DNA of 10,214 nt from Pseudomonadota bacterium. Its GTDB lineage: Bacteria > Pseudomonadota > Gammaproteobacteria > Acidithiobacillales > Acidithiobacillaceae. The stretch lies in the NCBI GenBank assembly GCA_021840785.1, contig JAKBXD010000066.1:1-10214 (forward strand). The letters run 5' to 3'. The translations under genes were made by a program, and so were the position numbers. Below, one piece after another: positions 1 to 7,152 of this stretch (the stretch's first letter is position 1; every line of letters begins with the position of its first letter). The notes beneath the pieces were generated by a model. That model saw nothing but the letters and a program-made list of their open reading frames with translations, was not told the DNA's origin and made no database searches.

Positions 1-857
1 TGCGCAATCAGGCCCGGAATTTCCGTCTGAAAAATGGGGAAGGCCGTTTCCGGCAGGACGATCAATTGGGTATCCGGCGGTGTCTGCAAGATCAGATCAA
101 CGTAGTGATGCAAAATATCGCTGATTTTACCAGCATTCCACTTCTCAGTGATGGGAATATTACCCTGCAGCAAAGTCACCCGCAGCAGTTTGCCTGCGGG
201 ATGGGTGAAGGACACCGAAGCCGCCGCCATGGCCACGCCGAAAATCACGAGGAGCGAGGCGACGCCACCCATCAGTACATGACGGGACTGCCGCCGTTGC
301 AGCATATAGACCAGGATGGCCGCCACCCCGGCGGTCGCCAGCCCCACTCCGTACTGCCCCAGCCAGGGCGCAAAACCGCCGAGGGAGGCATAGGTCTGGG
401 TATATCCCGTCGCCAGCCAGGGGAAGCCCGTAAAGAGACGTGCCCGCGCCCATTCCCCAAAAACCCACAACACCGGCAGGGCCAGCAACCGGGCATTGCC
501 GACAAAAAAGCGGGTGGCCAACCATAAGGCCAGCGCCGCATAGACGGCACAACAAGCCGCTAGCAAAGCGACGGCCCCATCAGCCAATGCCCAATCCATG
601 TTGGCAAAATTATGCAGGGTAATGGCGATCCAGCTGGTTCCCGCCGCAAAAGCCGCAAAACCGAAAGCGGTGCCCAGGGCGGCTGCACGGTGCGGACGCT
701 CCTCGGTGACCGCCAGCCAAAACAGGCCAAAAAGCAGGGCGATGGCCAGCGACCACAAAGCAAAGGGCGCAAAGGCCAAGGGCCAGGCTACACCCAAAAT
801 CAACGCAGCTAGAAGCCGCGCGGGAAAGTGCGGCTTTTTCAGCGCGCCACCCTTCAC
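1..857 (-). CDS. lnt: Apolipoprotein N-acyltransferase, 3' end cut by window edge
   Basis: Transfers an acyl chain from a phospholipid to the N-terminal diacylglyceryl-cysteine of lipoproteins in the inner membrane, the last step of lipoprotein maturation. The frame stays open from a GTG at 857 to base 1, giving 285 residues. The family is about 500 residues long, so the C-terminal half lies outside. Residues about 12-215 are a chain of hydrophobic membrane segments. The conserved stretch WVFGEWAR...FPWLATGY sits at 131-152. The nitrilase-like catalytic domain starts near 225 with LLQGNIP and reaches the first catalytic acid, Glu270, in LPETAFP. The expected catalytic Lys and Cys would be beyond the edge. 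The GTG overlaps the corC stop codon (GTGA), so translation is probably coupled. It is the last visible gene of the miaB-ybeZYX-lnt operon, the same order as in Escherichia coli. The exact start is the only real doubt. Confidence 0.93.
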   Translation of the reverse strand, partial: MKGGALKKPHFPARLLAALILGVAWPLAFAPFALWSLAIALLFGLFWLAVTEERPHRAAALGTAFGFAAFAAGTSWIAITLHNFANMDWALADGAVALLAACCAVYAALALWLATRFFVGNARLLALPVLWVFGEWARARLFTGFPWLATGYTQTYASLGGFAPWLGQYGVGLATAGVAAILVYMLQRRQSRHVLMGGVASLLVIFGVAMAAASVSFTHPAGKLLRVTLLQGNIPITEKWNAGKISDILHHYVDLILQTPPDTQLIVLPETAFPIFQTEIPGLIA

Positions 858-1729
858 GCGCTATCTTGAGGCGCCGTTTCCGGCAGAGATGCACTGCGCG
901 GCGGTGTCACCCGCAAAATCTGCACCCGCTTACGATCCGCTCGCAATACCTCCAGCCGCAAATTCCCCTCTTCAATTACTTCACCCATACGTGGCACATG
1001 CCCTAAGCGCGTCGCTACCCATCCGCCCAGGGTATCGGCATGACCATCCGCCATCTGCGCCACAAAGCGTGTGTTAAATTCTTCCAGTGGAATCAAAGCA
1101 TTAACCAGAAAATCACCATCCTCCCGCGGCGCGATCATCACATCCTCATCAATATCGTATTCATCCTCAATTTCACCGACGATGATTTCCAGCACATCCT
1201 CAATGGTGATCAGCCCGGCGACACCGCCATACTCATCTACCACCACGGCCATGTGGTGCCGACCCGTGCGGAACTCGTAGAGCAAGTGATCCAGATGCTT
1301 GCTTTCAGGGATAAAAGTCGCCGGACGGAGCAATTCCGCCAGTCGCAGCGTCGGCATGTCACCCCGACAACCCCGCAACAGATCTTTGGCCAAGAGAATG
1401 CCGCGCACATCATCGCGGTCATCCCCCACCACTGGAAAACGCGAGTGCCCCACCTCGGACACATGGGCAATAATCTCTGCTAAAGGCATATCCAGTTCAA
1501 TCACTTCCATCTGTGGCCGAGGAATCATCACATCCCGCACTGTGAGCTCACCCATGCGGAAAATTCCGTCCACCATCCGCGCCGCTTCCGCGTCGATGAT
1601 CTGCCGCTCGCCCGCCTCACGGACCAGTTCCAGCAGGGTATCCTGATCTTCCACATTGCCACGCAAGGACTGGGTAAAACGCTCCCACCAGCCCCGCGGT
1701 CGTTCCTGGCTACTGCGATCATCACTCAT
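854..1729 (-). CDS. corC: CorC/YbeX family CBS-domain protein
   Basis: 291 residues, the normal length for CorC/YbeX. Residues about 68-122 and 134-190 form a CBS-domain pair, with typical stretches such as VMIPRPQME, HSRFPVV, MAVVVDEYGGVAGLIT and IEDVLEIIVGEI(E)DE. Residues about 203-275 match the CorC_HlyC transporter-associated domain. There are no membrane segments, so this is a soluble cytosolic form. The family has been linked to cobalt and magnesium efflux through CorA. In E. coli the gene sits with ybeY and ybeZ, and a ribosome-related role has also been proposed, so the precise function is less settled than the family assignment. The ATG at 1729 lies upstream of the ybeY stop, giving an 8-nt overlap, and the stop codon overlaps the lnt GTG. 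The residues before CBS1 match the usual N-terminal region of the family. Confidence 0.93.
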   Translation of the reverse strand: MSDDRSSQERPRGWWERFTQSLRGNVEDQDTLLELVREAGERQIIDAEAARMVDGIFRMGELTVRDVMIPRPQMEVIELDMPLAEIIAHVSEVGHSRFPVVGDDRDDVRGILLAKDLLRGCRGDMPTLRLAELLRPATFIPESKHLDHLLYEFRTGRHHMAVVVDEYGGVAGLITIEDVLEIIVGEIEDEYDIDEDVMIAPREDGDFLVNALIPLEEFNTRFVAQMADGHADTLGGWVATRLGHVPRMGEVIEEGNLRLEVLRADRKRVQILRVTPPRSASLPETAPQDSA

Positions 1730-2219
1730 GCATTTGGTTCAGGTAAGGGTCGGCCACACCCATTGCAGCCAGCAATCGGGTTTCCAGCGCCTCCATCTCC
1801 TGCGCCTCGACGGCCACTTCATGATCATAGCCAAGGAGGTGGAGGGTGCTGTGAATGAGCAGATGGCGATAGTGATCGCGCAGGTGCTTGCCCTGCTCGA
1901 CGGCCTCACGCATCACCACCGCCGGCGCGATAACAATATCGCCCAGCAAATCGCGGCGAAACATGGGCAACTGCACATCCTGCGGAAAGGACAAACAATT
2001 GGTCGGCCTTGCCTTACCCCGATATCCCTCGTTCAGGGCGGCAATTTCGGTGTCGTCCACAAAAGTCAGGGATAGATCGTACATCCGGTCGTCCGCAGAT
2101 GCCCGCGCCGAAGGAGCGGACAGCGCCTGCAATATCGAGCGACGCACCTCGGCGCGGGATGGCAGGGGCAAGGCCGCAACGGCGTCATCCACAGCCATGC
2201 GCAAATAAAGACGGCTCAT
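1722..2219 (-). CDS. ybeY: Endoribonuclease YbeY, rRNA maturation and quality control
   Basis: Single-domain metal-dependent RNase of 165 residues that acts in 16S rRNA 3'-end maturation and ribosome quality control in the cytosol. The family signature is clear: the three metal-binding histidines are His123, His127 and His133 in HSTLHLLGYDH. The upstream conserved block YRGKARPTNCLSFP (66-79) is followed by LLGDIVIAP (91-99). The usual second residue of the histidine motif is Gly, and here it is Ser124. The ATG overlaps the phoH stop codon (ATGA), and the 3' end overlaps corC by 8 nt. The operon position between ybeZ and ybeX is the standard one. Confidence 0.96.
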   Translation of the reverse strand: MSRLYLRMAVDDAVAALPLPSRAEVRRSILQALSAPSARASADDRMYDLSLTFVDDTEIAALNEGYRGKARPTNCLSFPQDVQLPMFRRDLLGDIVIAPAVVMREAVEQGKHLRDHYRHLLIHSTLHLLGYDHEVAVEAQEMEALETRLLAAMGVADPYLNQMHE

Positions 2220-3199
2220 ACCTTCGCCCCGAAGCGGTCATAAGCCTCCACAATCCGGGCCACCAGCGGATGGCGGACTACATCGGCACTTTCAAAAAAC
2301 ACCATATCCACACCCGGCATATCGCCGAGCACATCCATGACCTGCACCAGCCCGGAAAGCTGCCCGCGCGGCAGATCTACCTGCGTCACATCGCCGGTTA
2401 CCACGACCTTGGCGCCAAAACCCATGCGGGTCAGGAACATTTTCATCTGTTCCGGAGTGGTATTTTGCGCCTCATCAAGAATGATAAAGGCATCGTTCAG
2501 GGTACGCCCGCGCATATAGGCCAGTGGCGCCACTTCAATCACCTGCCGTTCCATCAGTTTGGCGACTTTCTCATAACCCAGCATTTCATGGAGAGCATCG
2601 TAAAGCGGGCGGAGATAGGGGTCGACTTTTTCGCTCAGGGATCCCGGCAGAAAACCCAGACGTTCGCCCGCTTCTACGGCTGGGCGGACCAGCACCAGAC
2701 GCCGCACCTGATTGCTGTCCATCTGCTCCACCGCTGCGGCTACGGCGAGATAGGTCTTGCCCGTACCGGCTGGGCCAATGCCGAAGGTGAGATCATTATG
2801 GCGGATGGACTCCAGATAACGGCGCTGCCGTTGCCCGCGACCACGGATCATTCCTTTGAGGGTCTGCACGCCGGAAGATTCCACCGCCGTAACGCCCGCC
2901 TCCGCCTCCAGTTGCACATTCTGGATGCTATGGTGCACCCAATGACTGGACAGCGAGCGCCCTTGACGTACCTGAGTATAAAGATGGGAAAGTACATCCC
3001 GCGCGGCCTGCACAGAAGCGGCTGGTCCGGTGATATGAAAGCGGGTGCCGCGGGGCAGGATCACCACCCCCAAGCGTGACTCGATCTGTTTGATATGACT
3101 ATCCAGTTCGCCGGACAGTTCGGAGAGCATCGCCGCGCTCGCCTGCTCAGCGATGAAATCGCTGTGGCTTACACTCAGCGTCTTACCAGGAGGCTCCAT
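2216..3199 (-). CDS. ybeZ: PhoH-like ATPase YbeZ
   Basis: 327 residues from the chosen ATG, close to the usual PhoH/YbeZ length of about 320-350. Walker A is GPAGTGKT at residues 142-149. Walker B is FIILDEAQ, with Asp242-Glu243. Residues about 20-100 form the N-terminal nucleic-acid-binding-like region of YbeZ proteins (SRLGVVILPRGTRFHITGP). The family is a P-loop ATPase related to superfamily I helicases. YbeZ is thought to work with YbeY in RNA metabolism, which the adjacent overlapping ybeY supports. The frame is open upstream to 3289, but that would run deep into the 3' end of miaB. The ATG at 3199 begins 4 nt after the miaB stop and gives the expected N-terminus. The Shine-Dalgarno match is weak, so re-initiation after miaB is likely. 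Confidence 0.94.
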   Translation of the reverse strand: MEPPGKTLSVSHSDFIAEQASAAMLSELSGELDSHIKQIESRLGVVILPRGTRFHITGPAASVQAARDVLSHLYTQVRQGRSLSSHWVHHSIQNVQLEAEAGVTAVESSGVQTLKGMIRGRGQRQRRYLESIRHNDLTFGIGPAGTGKTYLAVAAAVEQMDSNQVRRLVLVRPAVEAGERLGFLPGSLSEKVDPYLRPLYDALHEMLGYEKVAKLMERQVIEVAPLAYMRGRTLNDAFIILDEAQNTTPEQMKMFLTRMGFGAKVVVTGDVTQVDLPRGQLSGLVQVMDVLGDMPGVDMVFFESADVVRHPLVARIVEAYDRFGAKV

Positions 3200-3203
3200 G
3201 GGG

Positions 3204-4559
3204 CTATACGGCAAGGCGCTGGCTCGCCGGTGCCACCTGCACCACACGCCCGCGCAGACTATTGGGCAGCGCTGCCGTAATTTCGACATCCAGCATCTGT
3301 CCGACCCAATCCATGGACCCCGCCATATTGACCGAGCGATTGCAGCTGGTCTTGCCCGTCAGTTGCTGCGGATCACGGCGCGACGGTCCTGTCATCAGTA
3401 CCGCCTGCCGCGTACCCACCAAGGCTTGCGCGTAACCCTGTGCCAGCCCGTTGATGCGCCCTTGTAATATTGCCAGACGCTCATCCTTGACGGCCTCGGG
3501 CACGCTGTCTTTCAGCCTCAGTGCCGGCGTATTGGGGCGCTGGCTGTATTTGAAGGAGAACGATTGATCAAAACGCACCGCATCGATCAACGCCATAGTC
3601 GCGGCAAAGTCTGCATCGGTTTCGCCCGGGAAACCCACGATAAAATCCGAGGAAATTTGAATACCGGGACGAGCGACGCGCAGACGTTCAATTTTATCCA
3701 AATACTGCTCAACCGTATGCTTGCGATGCATACGCCGCAAAATACGGTCAGAACCACTTTGTACCGGCAAGTGCAGGTGGGGCGCCAGTATCTCAATATT
3801 GGCATGCGCAGCAATCAATTCGTCATCAAGGTTGCTGGGATGGGACGTGGTATAACGCAAGCGCAGTAAACCGGGAATTCGCGCCAAGCGTTCCAGCAGA
3901 TCGGCCAGGCCACCCTCACCTACCAATCCCGTCGCACCCCGATAGGCATTAACATTTTGGCCCAGCAGAGTAATCTCGCGCACCCCCTGATCTACCAGCG
4001 TACGCGCCTCCCGCAGGATATCGGGCATGGGGCGGCTATATTCCCGCCCCCGGGTATGGGGCACCACACAGAAGGTACAGAATTTATCGCAACCTTCCTG
4101 AACAGTGACGAAAGCGGTGGCGCCGTCGCGACCGGGCCGTTGTGGCAGGTGATCAAACTTTTCCAGCATCGGGAATGCCACATCCACCTGGGGACGACGC
4201 TCGGCCAGACAGGCGTCCAGCAAGTCCGGCAAGCGATGCAGCGTTTGTGGCCCGAATACCAGATCCACGTAAGGTGCCCGCCGCCGCAGTCGCTCACCCT
4301 CCTGACTGGCCACGCAGCCCCCAACCCCGATCACCAACTCCGGACGGCGCTCCTTTAAAGGGCGCCAAAAACCCAGTTGAGTAAACACTTTGTCTTCGGC
4401 TTTTTCACGGATGGAGCAGGTATTGAGCAGGAGTACATCGGCGAGCACCGGATCGTCCACCAGATGCAATCCATGACTGACCGCAAGCACATCAGCCATG
4501 CGCTCGGAGTCGTATTCATTCATCTGACAGCCGTAAGTCTTGATATACAGGTTCTGCAA
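3204..4559 (-). CDS. miaB: tRNA-2-methylthio-N6-dimethylallyladenosine synthase MiaB
   Basis: Radical-SAM methylthiotransferase that adds the 2-methylthio group to i6A37 in tRNAs. It has 451 residues, slightly shorter than the E. coli protein. The N-terminal UPF0004 domain carries the auxiliary 4Fe-4S ligands Cys11 ([12 protein letters not shown]), Cys48 ([13 protein letters not shown]) and Cys82 (GVGGCVA). The radical-SAM triad is Cys157, Cys161 and Cys164 in CDKFCTFC. The conserved [13 protein letters not shown] lies at 334-346, and a C-terminal TRAM RNA-binding domain spans about 378-441. The start must be the TTG at 4559: going upstream in frame there is no ATG or GTG before a TAA at 4586-4584, and the N-terminus already aligns with the family. 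It is the first gene of the minus-strand operon, with a good promoter 34-62 nt upstream of the start codon. Confidence 0.96.
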   Translation of the reverse strand: MQNLYIKTYGCQMNEYDSERMADVLAVSHGLHLVDDPVLADVLLLNTCSIREKAEDKVFTQLGFWRPLKERRPELVIGVGGCVASQEGERLRRRAPYVDLVFGPQTLHRLPDLLDACLAERRPQVDVAFPMLEKFDHLPQRPGRDGATAFVTVQEGCDKFCTFCVVPHTRGREYSRPMPDILREARTLVDQGVREITLLGQNVNAYRGATGLVGEGGLADLLERLARIPGLLRLRYTTSHPSNLDDELIAAHANIEILAPHLHLPVQSGSDRILRRMHRKHTVEQYLDKIERLRVARPGIQISSDFIVGFPGETDADFAATMALIDAVRFDQSFSFKYSQRPNTPALRLKDSVPEAVKDERLAILQGRINGLAQGYAQALVGTRQAVLMTGPSRRDPQQLTGKTSCNRSVNMAGSMDWVGQMLDVEITAALPNSLRGRVVQVAPASQRLAV

Positions 4560-4592
4560 TGCATTCCCAGAAGAAGTGAGGACTTATGAACG

Positions 4593-4621
4593 ATGATAGG
4601 GCCACCCCGAAGGATTGACAA
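4593..4621 (-). promoter_or_regulatory. Sigma70-type promoter of the miaB operon
   Basis: Read on the minus strand, -35 is TTGTCA (4621-4616, 5 of 6 to consensus) and -10 is TATCAT (4598-4593, 5 of 6), separated by exactly 17 nt. Transcription would start near 4586, leaving a leader of about 27 nt before the miaB TTG. This is the best promoter match I see in the window. A plus-strand TTGACA (4615-4620) overlaps the same -35 element, but its own -10 is poor (TATGGA at 4637-4642, 3 of 6). Confidence 0.65.
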
Positions 4622-4630
4622 GGGGTGGCC
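4600..4630. repeat. Perfect 9-bp inverted repeat over the miaB promoter
   Basis: The arms GGCCACCCC (4600-4608) and GGGGTGGCC (4622-4630) are exact reverse complements separated by 13 nt, so their centres are 22 bp apart, about two helical turns. The left arm lies within the -35/-10 spacer of the minus-strand promoter and the right arm lies just upstream of its -35 box. This geometry fits an operator for a dimeric regulator. It could also form an RNA hairpin in a transcript crossing the region, but no T-tract follows on either strand, so a terminator is less likely. Confidence 0.6.
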
Positions 4631-4684
4631 GCAGATTATGGAATCATCCCAGGCCAAGCCAGTATAACCCAAACGGAGTCCGGC

Positions 4685-4714
4685 ATGACGCCATCCGCGG
4701 CACCATGCTACAAT
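4685..4714 (+). promoter_or_regulatory. Possible extended -10 promoter for methyltransferase-ubiC-ubiA
   Basis: A -10 element TACAAT (4709-4714, 5 of 6) is preceded by TGC, an extended -10. A weaker -35, ATGACG (4685-4690, 4 of 6), lies 18 nt upstream. Transcription would start near 4721, giving a leader of about 56 nt before the ATG at 4777. This is inferred from motif matching only. Confidence 0.45.
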
Positions 4715-4755
4715 GCGCGCCGTTCCTTCGGCGACGCGATAGACCAGCGTTTTGC

Positions 4756-4769
4756 CTCCACCGGTGGAG
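4756..4769. repeat. 14-bp perfect palindrome covering a Shine-Dalgarno site
   Basis: CTCCACCGGTGGAG equals its own reverse complement. Its right half supplies the GGAG of the ribosome binding site (GGAGA at 4766-4770, 6 nt before the ATG at 4777). In RNA it can fold as a 5-bp stem with a CCGG loop that would hide the site. As DNA it could be a short operator. Confidence 0.5.
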
Positions 4770-4776
4770 AAAGCCC

Positions 4777-5361
4777 ATGTCCCGACCTCCCGGGCCTATG
4801 TCCCAGGCTTGGCACTTTACCCGCGAGTTTTTACGCGATCCTCATGCTATTGGGGCTGTGCTACCCAGTTCGCCCTTCCTCGCCCGCCGAATGGCCGCTA
4901 TGGTGCCCCATGGTCCCGGACTGGTGGTCGAACTGGGGCCAGGTATGGGGCCGGTAACCAAGGCCTTACTGGAAAGCGGCATCCCAGCGCAGGATCTGGT
5001 TCTTGTCGAGCAGGCACCGGCCATGGTCCGCCACCTGCGTCAGCATTATCCCGAGGTGGAAGTCATTGAAGGGGACGCGGCACACATTCAACACCTGATG
5101 GCGCATCGCGGCCCAGTCCGCGCCGTGGTGTCCAGTCTGCCGCTGCGCAGCATCCCCAAAACGGTCGTTGAACGCATTTTTCAGCAACTGCCGGGAATCA
5201 GTCGCCACGGGACCGTATTCATCCAATTTACCTATCACTTCCGCTGCTCCTGCGCGGGCTTGCCCCCGGACTTTCGTCGGCGACGGATGGCCGTGGTCTG
5301 GCGCAACGTGCCGCCAGCACGGGTGGATGCCTTTATTTACCACGCACCCCAACAGCGCTGA
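4777..5361 (+). CDS. Class I SAM methyltransferase, phospholipid N-methyltransferase-like
   Basis: 194 residues with a Rossmann-type SAM fold. Motif I is VVELGPGMGPVTKALL at 50-65. An acidic residue after strand 2 lies in LVEQAPAM (76-83), and GDAAHI is at 99-104. The later blocks VVSSLPLRSIP (117-127), FIQFTY (148-153) and VWRNVPPARV (174-183) are characteristic of small bacterial phospholipid N-methyltransferases and relatives, which methylate phosphatidylethanolamine. Whether this protein uses a lipid cannot be told from sequence. The frame is open upstream to a TTG at 4615, but the ATG at 4777 has a good Shine-Dalgarno GGAGA, 6 nt away. An in-frame ATG at 4798 is an alternative. ubiC follows after 34 nt on the same strand, so the gene is probably cotranscribed with the ubiquinone genes. 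A quinone-pathway role is possible but unproven. Confidence 0.75.
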   Translation: MSRPPGPMSQAWHFTREFLRDPHAIGAVLPSSPFLARRMAAMVPHGPGLVVELGPGMGPVTKALLESGIPAQDLVLVEQAPAMVRHLRQHYPEVEVIEGDAAHIQHLMAHRGPVRAVVSSLPLRSIPKTVVERIFQQLPGISRHGTVFIQFTYHFRCSCAGLPPDFRRRRMAVVWRNVPPARVDAFIYHAPQQR

Positions 5362-5395
5362 TTGAGTCGCGTTGACATAAAGGAAGAGGCGAATA

Positions 5396-5983
5396 ATGAT
5401 GCGGCATGACCAGAGGACGCAGAGTTCTGTGTCAAACAACGGGCCACTGCCTTTTTCCAAAATGATCACCAAAAAGCCACCTCCCTTGCGCCATGCCCCT
5501 CGTATGCTATGGCCTTGGCTGACCTTACCGGCCTCTCTCACTGCAGCGCTGCAACGGGCTTATGAAAAGCCGCATGGGATGGTGCAGGCGCTGCTGCTGG
5601 GTAGCGGACGCGCGAACCCAACGCCGACTGAGCGCTACCTATTACGCCTACATCGCGGAGAGCAGATTTTCTGGCGCGAGGTCCTCTTGCACTGTGGCGA
5701 CGTGATGCGTCCTGCGCTCTGGGCGCGCACGACCATTCCGTTGCGCGGGCTACGTCGCGGCCTGTTACCGTTGACCCGCCATGGCACGCGCCCCATCGGC
5801 AATACTCTATTCCGTCATCGCCGTTTGCGGCGCTCCCCGATTCAAGCCGAGAGCCAGCCCCGATTCGGCCGCCGCCGCTGCTGGCAGCGGCGGTCGGTAT
5901 TGCGTCGCGGTGACACGGGTGTCCTGGTGGAAGAACATTTCCTGCCGGGCCTGCCACGCTGGGCTGGTCGAGGACGACGCTGA
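5396..5983 (+). CDS. ubiC: Chorismate pyruvate-lyase
   Basis: Converts chorismate to 4-hydroxybenzoate and pyruvate, the entry step of ubiquinone synthesis, in the cytosol. It has 195 residues against about 165 in E. coli. The excess is mainly a basic N-terminal extension of roughly 30 residues before LTLPASLTAALQ. Recognisable family blocks are FWREVLLHCGD (92-102), ALWARTTIP with Arg111 (equivalent to the active-site arginine), the RPIGNTLF stretch, and the C-terminal EEHFLP, where Glu180 aligns with the catalytic glutamate. The chosen ATG is the first of two consecutive ATG codons and has a strong purine-rich site, GGAAGAGG (5382-5389), 6 nt upstream. A later in-frame ATG at 5462 would give a protein nearer the usual length but has no ribosome binding site. 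The stop codon overlaps the ubiA start (TGATG). The protein is unusually rich in Arg. Confidence 0.9.
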   Translation: MMRHDQRTQSSVSNNGPLPFSKMITKKPPPLRHAPRMLWPWLTLPASLTAALQRAYEKPHGMVQALLLGSGRANPTPTERYLLRLHRGEQIFWREVLLHCGDVMRPALWARTTIPLRGLRRGLLPLTRHGTRPIGNTLFRHRRLRRSPIQAESQPRFGRRRCWQRRSVLRRGDTGVLVEEHFLPGLPRWAGRGRR

Positions 5984-6885
5984 TGCAAGCGACTCCCGCG
6001 CCGCTCCGTCAACGCCTACGCGCCTATGCGACTCTGATGCGCATGGATCGCCCCATTGGCACCCTGCTCCTGCTCTGGCCCACATACTGGGGACTCTGGC
6101 TAGCCGCCAGGGGCACTCCGTCACTCGGTCTCTTCCTGATTTTCACCGCCGGTACTTGGCTGATGCGCTCGGCGGGTTGTGTGATCAATGATTACTTTGA
6201 CCGAGATTTCGACCGGCAGGTCGCCCGCACCTGTCAGCGCCCCCTGGCGACAGGCCTGATCACCTCGCGGGCAGCACTACGCCTGTTCGTCATCCTGTGC
6301 CTGCTGGCCGTACTCCTCTTGCCCTTTCTCAATCGGCTGACCATATGGTTAGCAGGTGGCGCAGCGTTCATCACTGTTACATATCCGTTATTCAAACGCT
6401 TCACCCATCTCCCGCAAGCCTATCTGGGCATCGCTTTTTCCTTTGGTATACCGATGGCTTTTGCCGCGACCCTCGGGCGAGTGCCGGCACTCGCCTGGTG
6501 GCTGATGCTGGCCAATGCCTGCTGGGTCGTCGCTTATGACACGGCCTACGCCATGGCCGACCGTCCGGACGATCTCAAGGCCGGAATCAAATCGACAGCC
6601 ATTCTTTTTGGACGCTTCGACCGTTACGCCATTGCCGGTCTGCAAGCCATCATGCTCATCATTTTTTTCGGAATCGGCATCACGCTGGGCATGCATTGGC
6701 CTTATTGGATCGCCTTGGCAGGTGCCGCCATTCTCGCAGCCTACGAGCAGTCTCTGCTTGGCGGCGACCGGGATCAGGCGCTTCACGCTTTTCTGCACAA
6801 TAACTGGATTGGTCTGCTGCTCTTCTGGGGGATTGTCGCGGGCTTAGCCCCGAGTGGCACATCTATAATACCGGGAGCCCTATGA
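5983..6885 (+). CDS. ubiA: 4-hydroxybenzoate polyprenyltransferase
   Basis: Integral membrane prenyltransferase that attaches the polyprenyl tail to 4-hydroxybenzoate. It has 300 residues, close to the 290 of E. coli. The first Asp-rich motif is NDYFDRDFD at 69-77. The second is DRPDDLKAGIKS at 193-204. Both bind the Mg-diphosphate of the prenyl donor. The N-terminal MRMDRPIGTLLLLWPTYWGLW is a hallmark of UbiA, and about eight to nine hydrophobic segments follow. The ATG overlaps the ubiC TGA by one base, giving tight coupling so that product and consumer of 4-hydroxybenzoate are made together. No clear terminator follows the stop codon. Confidence 0.96.
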   Translation: MQATPAPLRQRLRAYATLMRMDRPIGTLLLLWPTYWGLWLAARGTPSLGLFLIFTAGTWLMRSAGCVINDYFDRDFDRQVARTCQRPLATGLITSRAALRLFVILCLLAVLLLPFLNRLTIWLAGGAAFITVTYPLFKRFTHLPQAYLGIAFSFGIPMAFAATLGRVPALAWWLMLANACWVVAYDTAYAMADRPDDLKAGIKSTAILFGRFDRYAIAGLQAIMLIIFFGIGITLGMHWPYWIALAGAAILAAYEQSLLGGDRDQALHAFLHNNWIGLLLFWGIVAGLAPSGTSIIPGAL

Positions 6886-6949
6886 AGACTGGCCATTTTT
6901 GGGTCATCCATGCCTGCCCGAAGCACTTTGAAAACAATCATTGACAAAC

Positions 6950-6958
6950 TTATACACA
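6950..6958 (+). promoter_or_regulatory. DnaA box
   Basis: TTATACACA fits the consensus TTWTNCACA exactly. It lies 3 nt after a TTGACA (6941-6946), which could act as a -35 element, so bound DnaA would block that promoter. The matching -10 is weak. Confidence 0.55.
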
Positions 6959-7044
6959 ATCCACTCATATACAGAGACAAGCTTGGCTAATTCCACAGCG
7001 TCATTGGTGTCAATTATTAACATACTGTTTTTTATTGACTTTTA

Positions 7045-7053
7045 TTTTGCACC
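7045..7053 (+). promoter_or_regulatory. Degenerate DnaA box
   Basis: TTTTGCACC differs from TTWTNCACA only at the last base and lies in the AT-rich tract, in the same orientation as the two exact boxes. Taken alone it would not be reported. Confidence 0.25.
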
Positions 7054-7125
7054 TTTTTTAGGCACCTACCCTAACGCGTTGAAGAACAGGAGGTCTGAGA
7101 CTTTTCAAGATGTTCATGCACAGAC

Positions 7126-7134
7126 TTATCCACA
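7126..7134 (+). promoter_or_regulatory. Consensus DnaA box just before priA
   Basis: TTATCCACA is the strongest E. coli-type DnaA box sequence. It sits 18 nt before the chosen priA ATG and overlaps the left arm of an inverted repeat, CCACAG-AAG-CTGTGG (7130-7144). The same DNA could therefore bind DnaA and, as RNA, form a small hairpin near the priA start. Confidence 0.6.
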
Positions 7135-7152
7135 GAAGCTGTGGGCAACTTC

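Larger units (their letters stand above)
6936..7062. other. AT-rich intergenic region with DnaA boxes, origin-like
   Basis: This stretch between ubiA and priA is far richer in A and T than its surroundings, most strongly at about 7010-7060, where T-runs alternate with TTATTAA-like tracts. A consensus DnaA box lies at its left end, a second consensus box 60 nt beyond its right end, and a one-mismatch box inside it. ATTGAC occurs at 6940 and 7034 on the plus strand and at 7014-7008 on the minus strand. The composition resembles a DNA unwinding element. Two exact boxes are few for a full chromosomal origin, and dnaA/dnaN are not in view, so a DnaA-responsive control region for priA is equally possible. 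A TTG-started frame (6941-7156) crosses it but looks non-coding. Confidence 0.4.

Noticed and set aside
2009..3079. Long plus-strand frame of 356 codons
   Set aside because: It is antisense to ybeY and ybeZ, whose motifs are unmistakable. It is a codon-bias shadow with no family features.
5372..5400. TTGACA with AATGAT 17 nt later, a possible promoter at ubiC
   Set aside because: The -10 would overlap the ubiC start codon, which has its own strong ribosome site, and no later start has one. It is more likely a chance match within a cotranscribed unit.
4966..5541. Minus-strand frame of 191 codons
   Set aside because: Antisense to the methyltransferase and ubiC, both supported by motifs. No recognisable protein.
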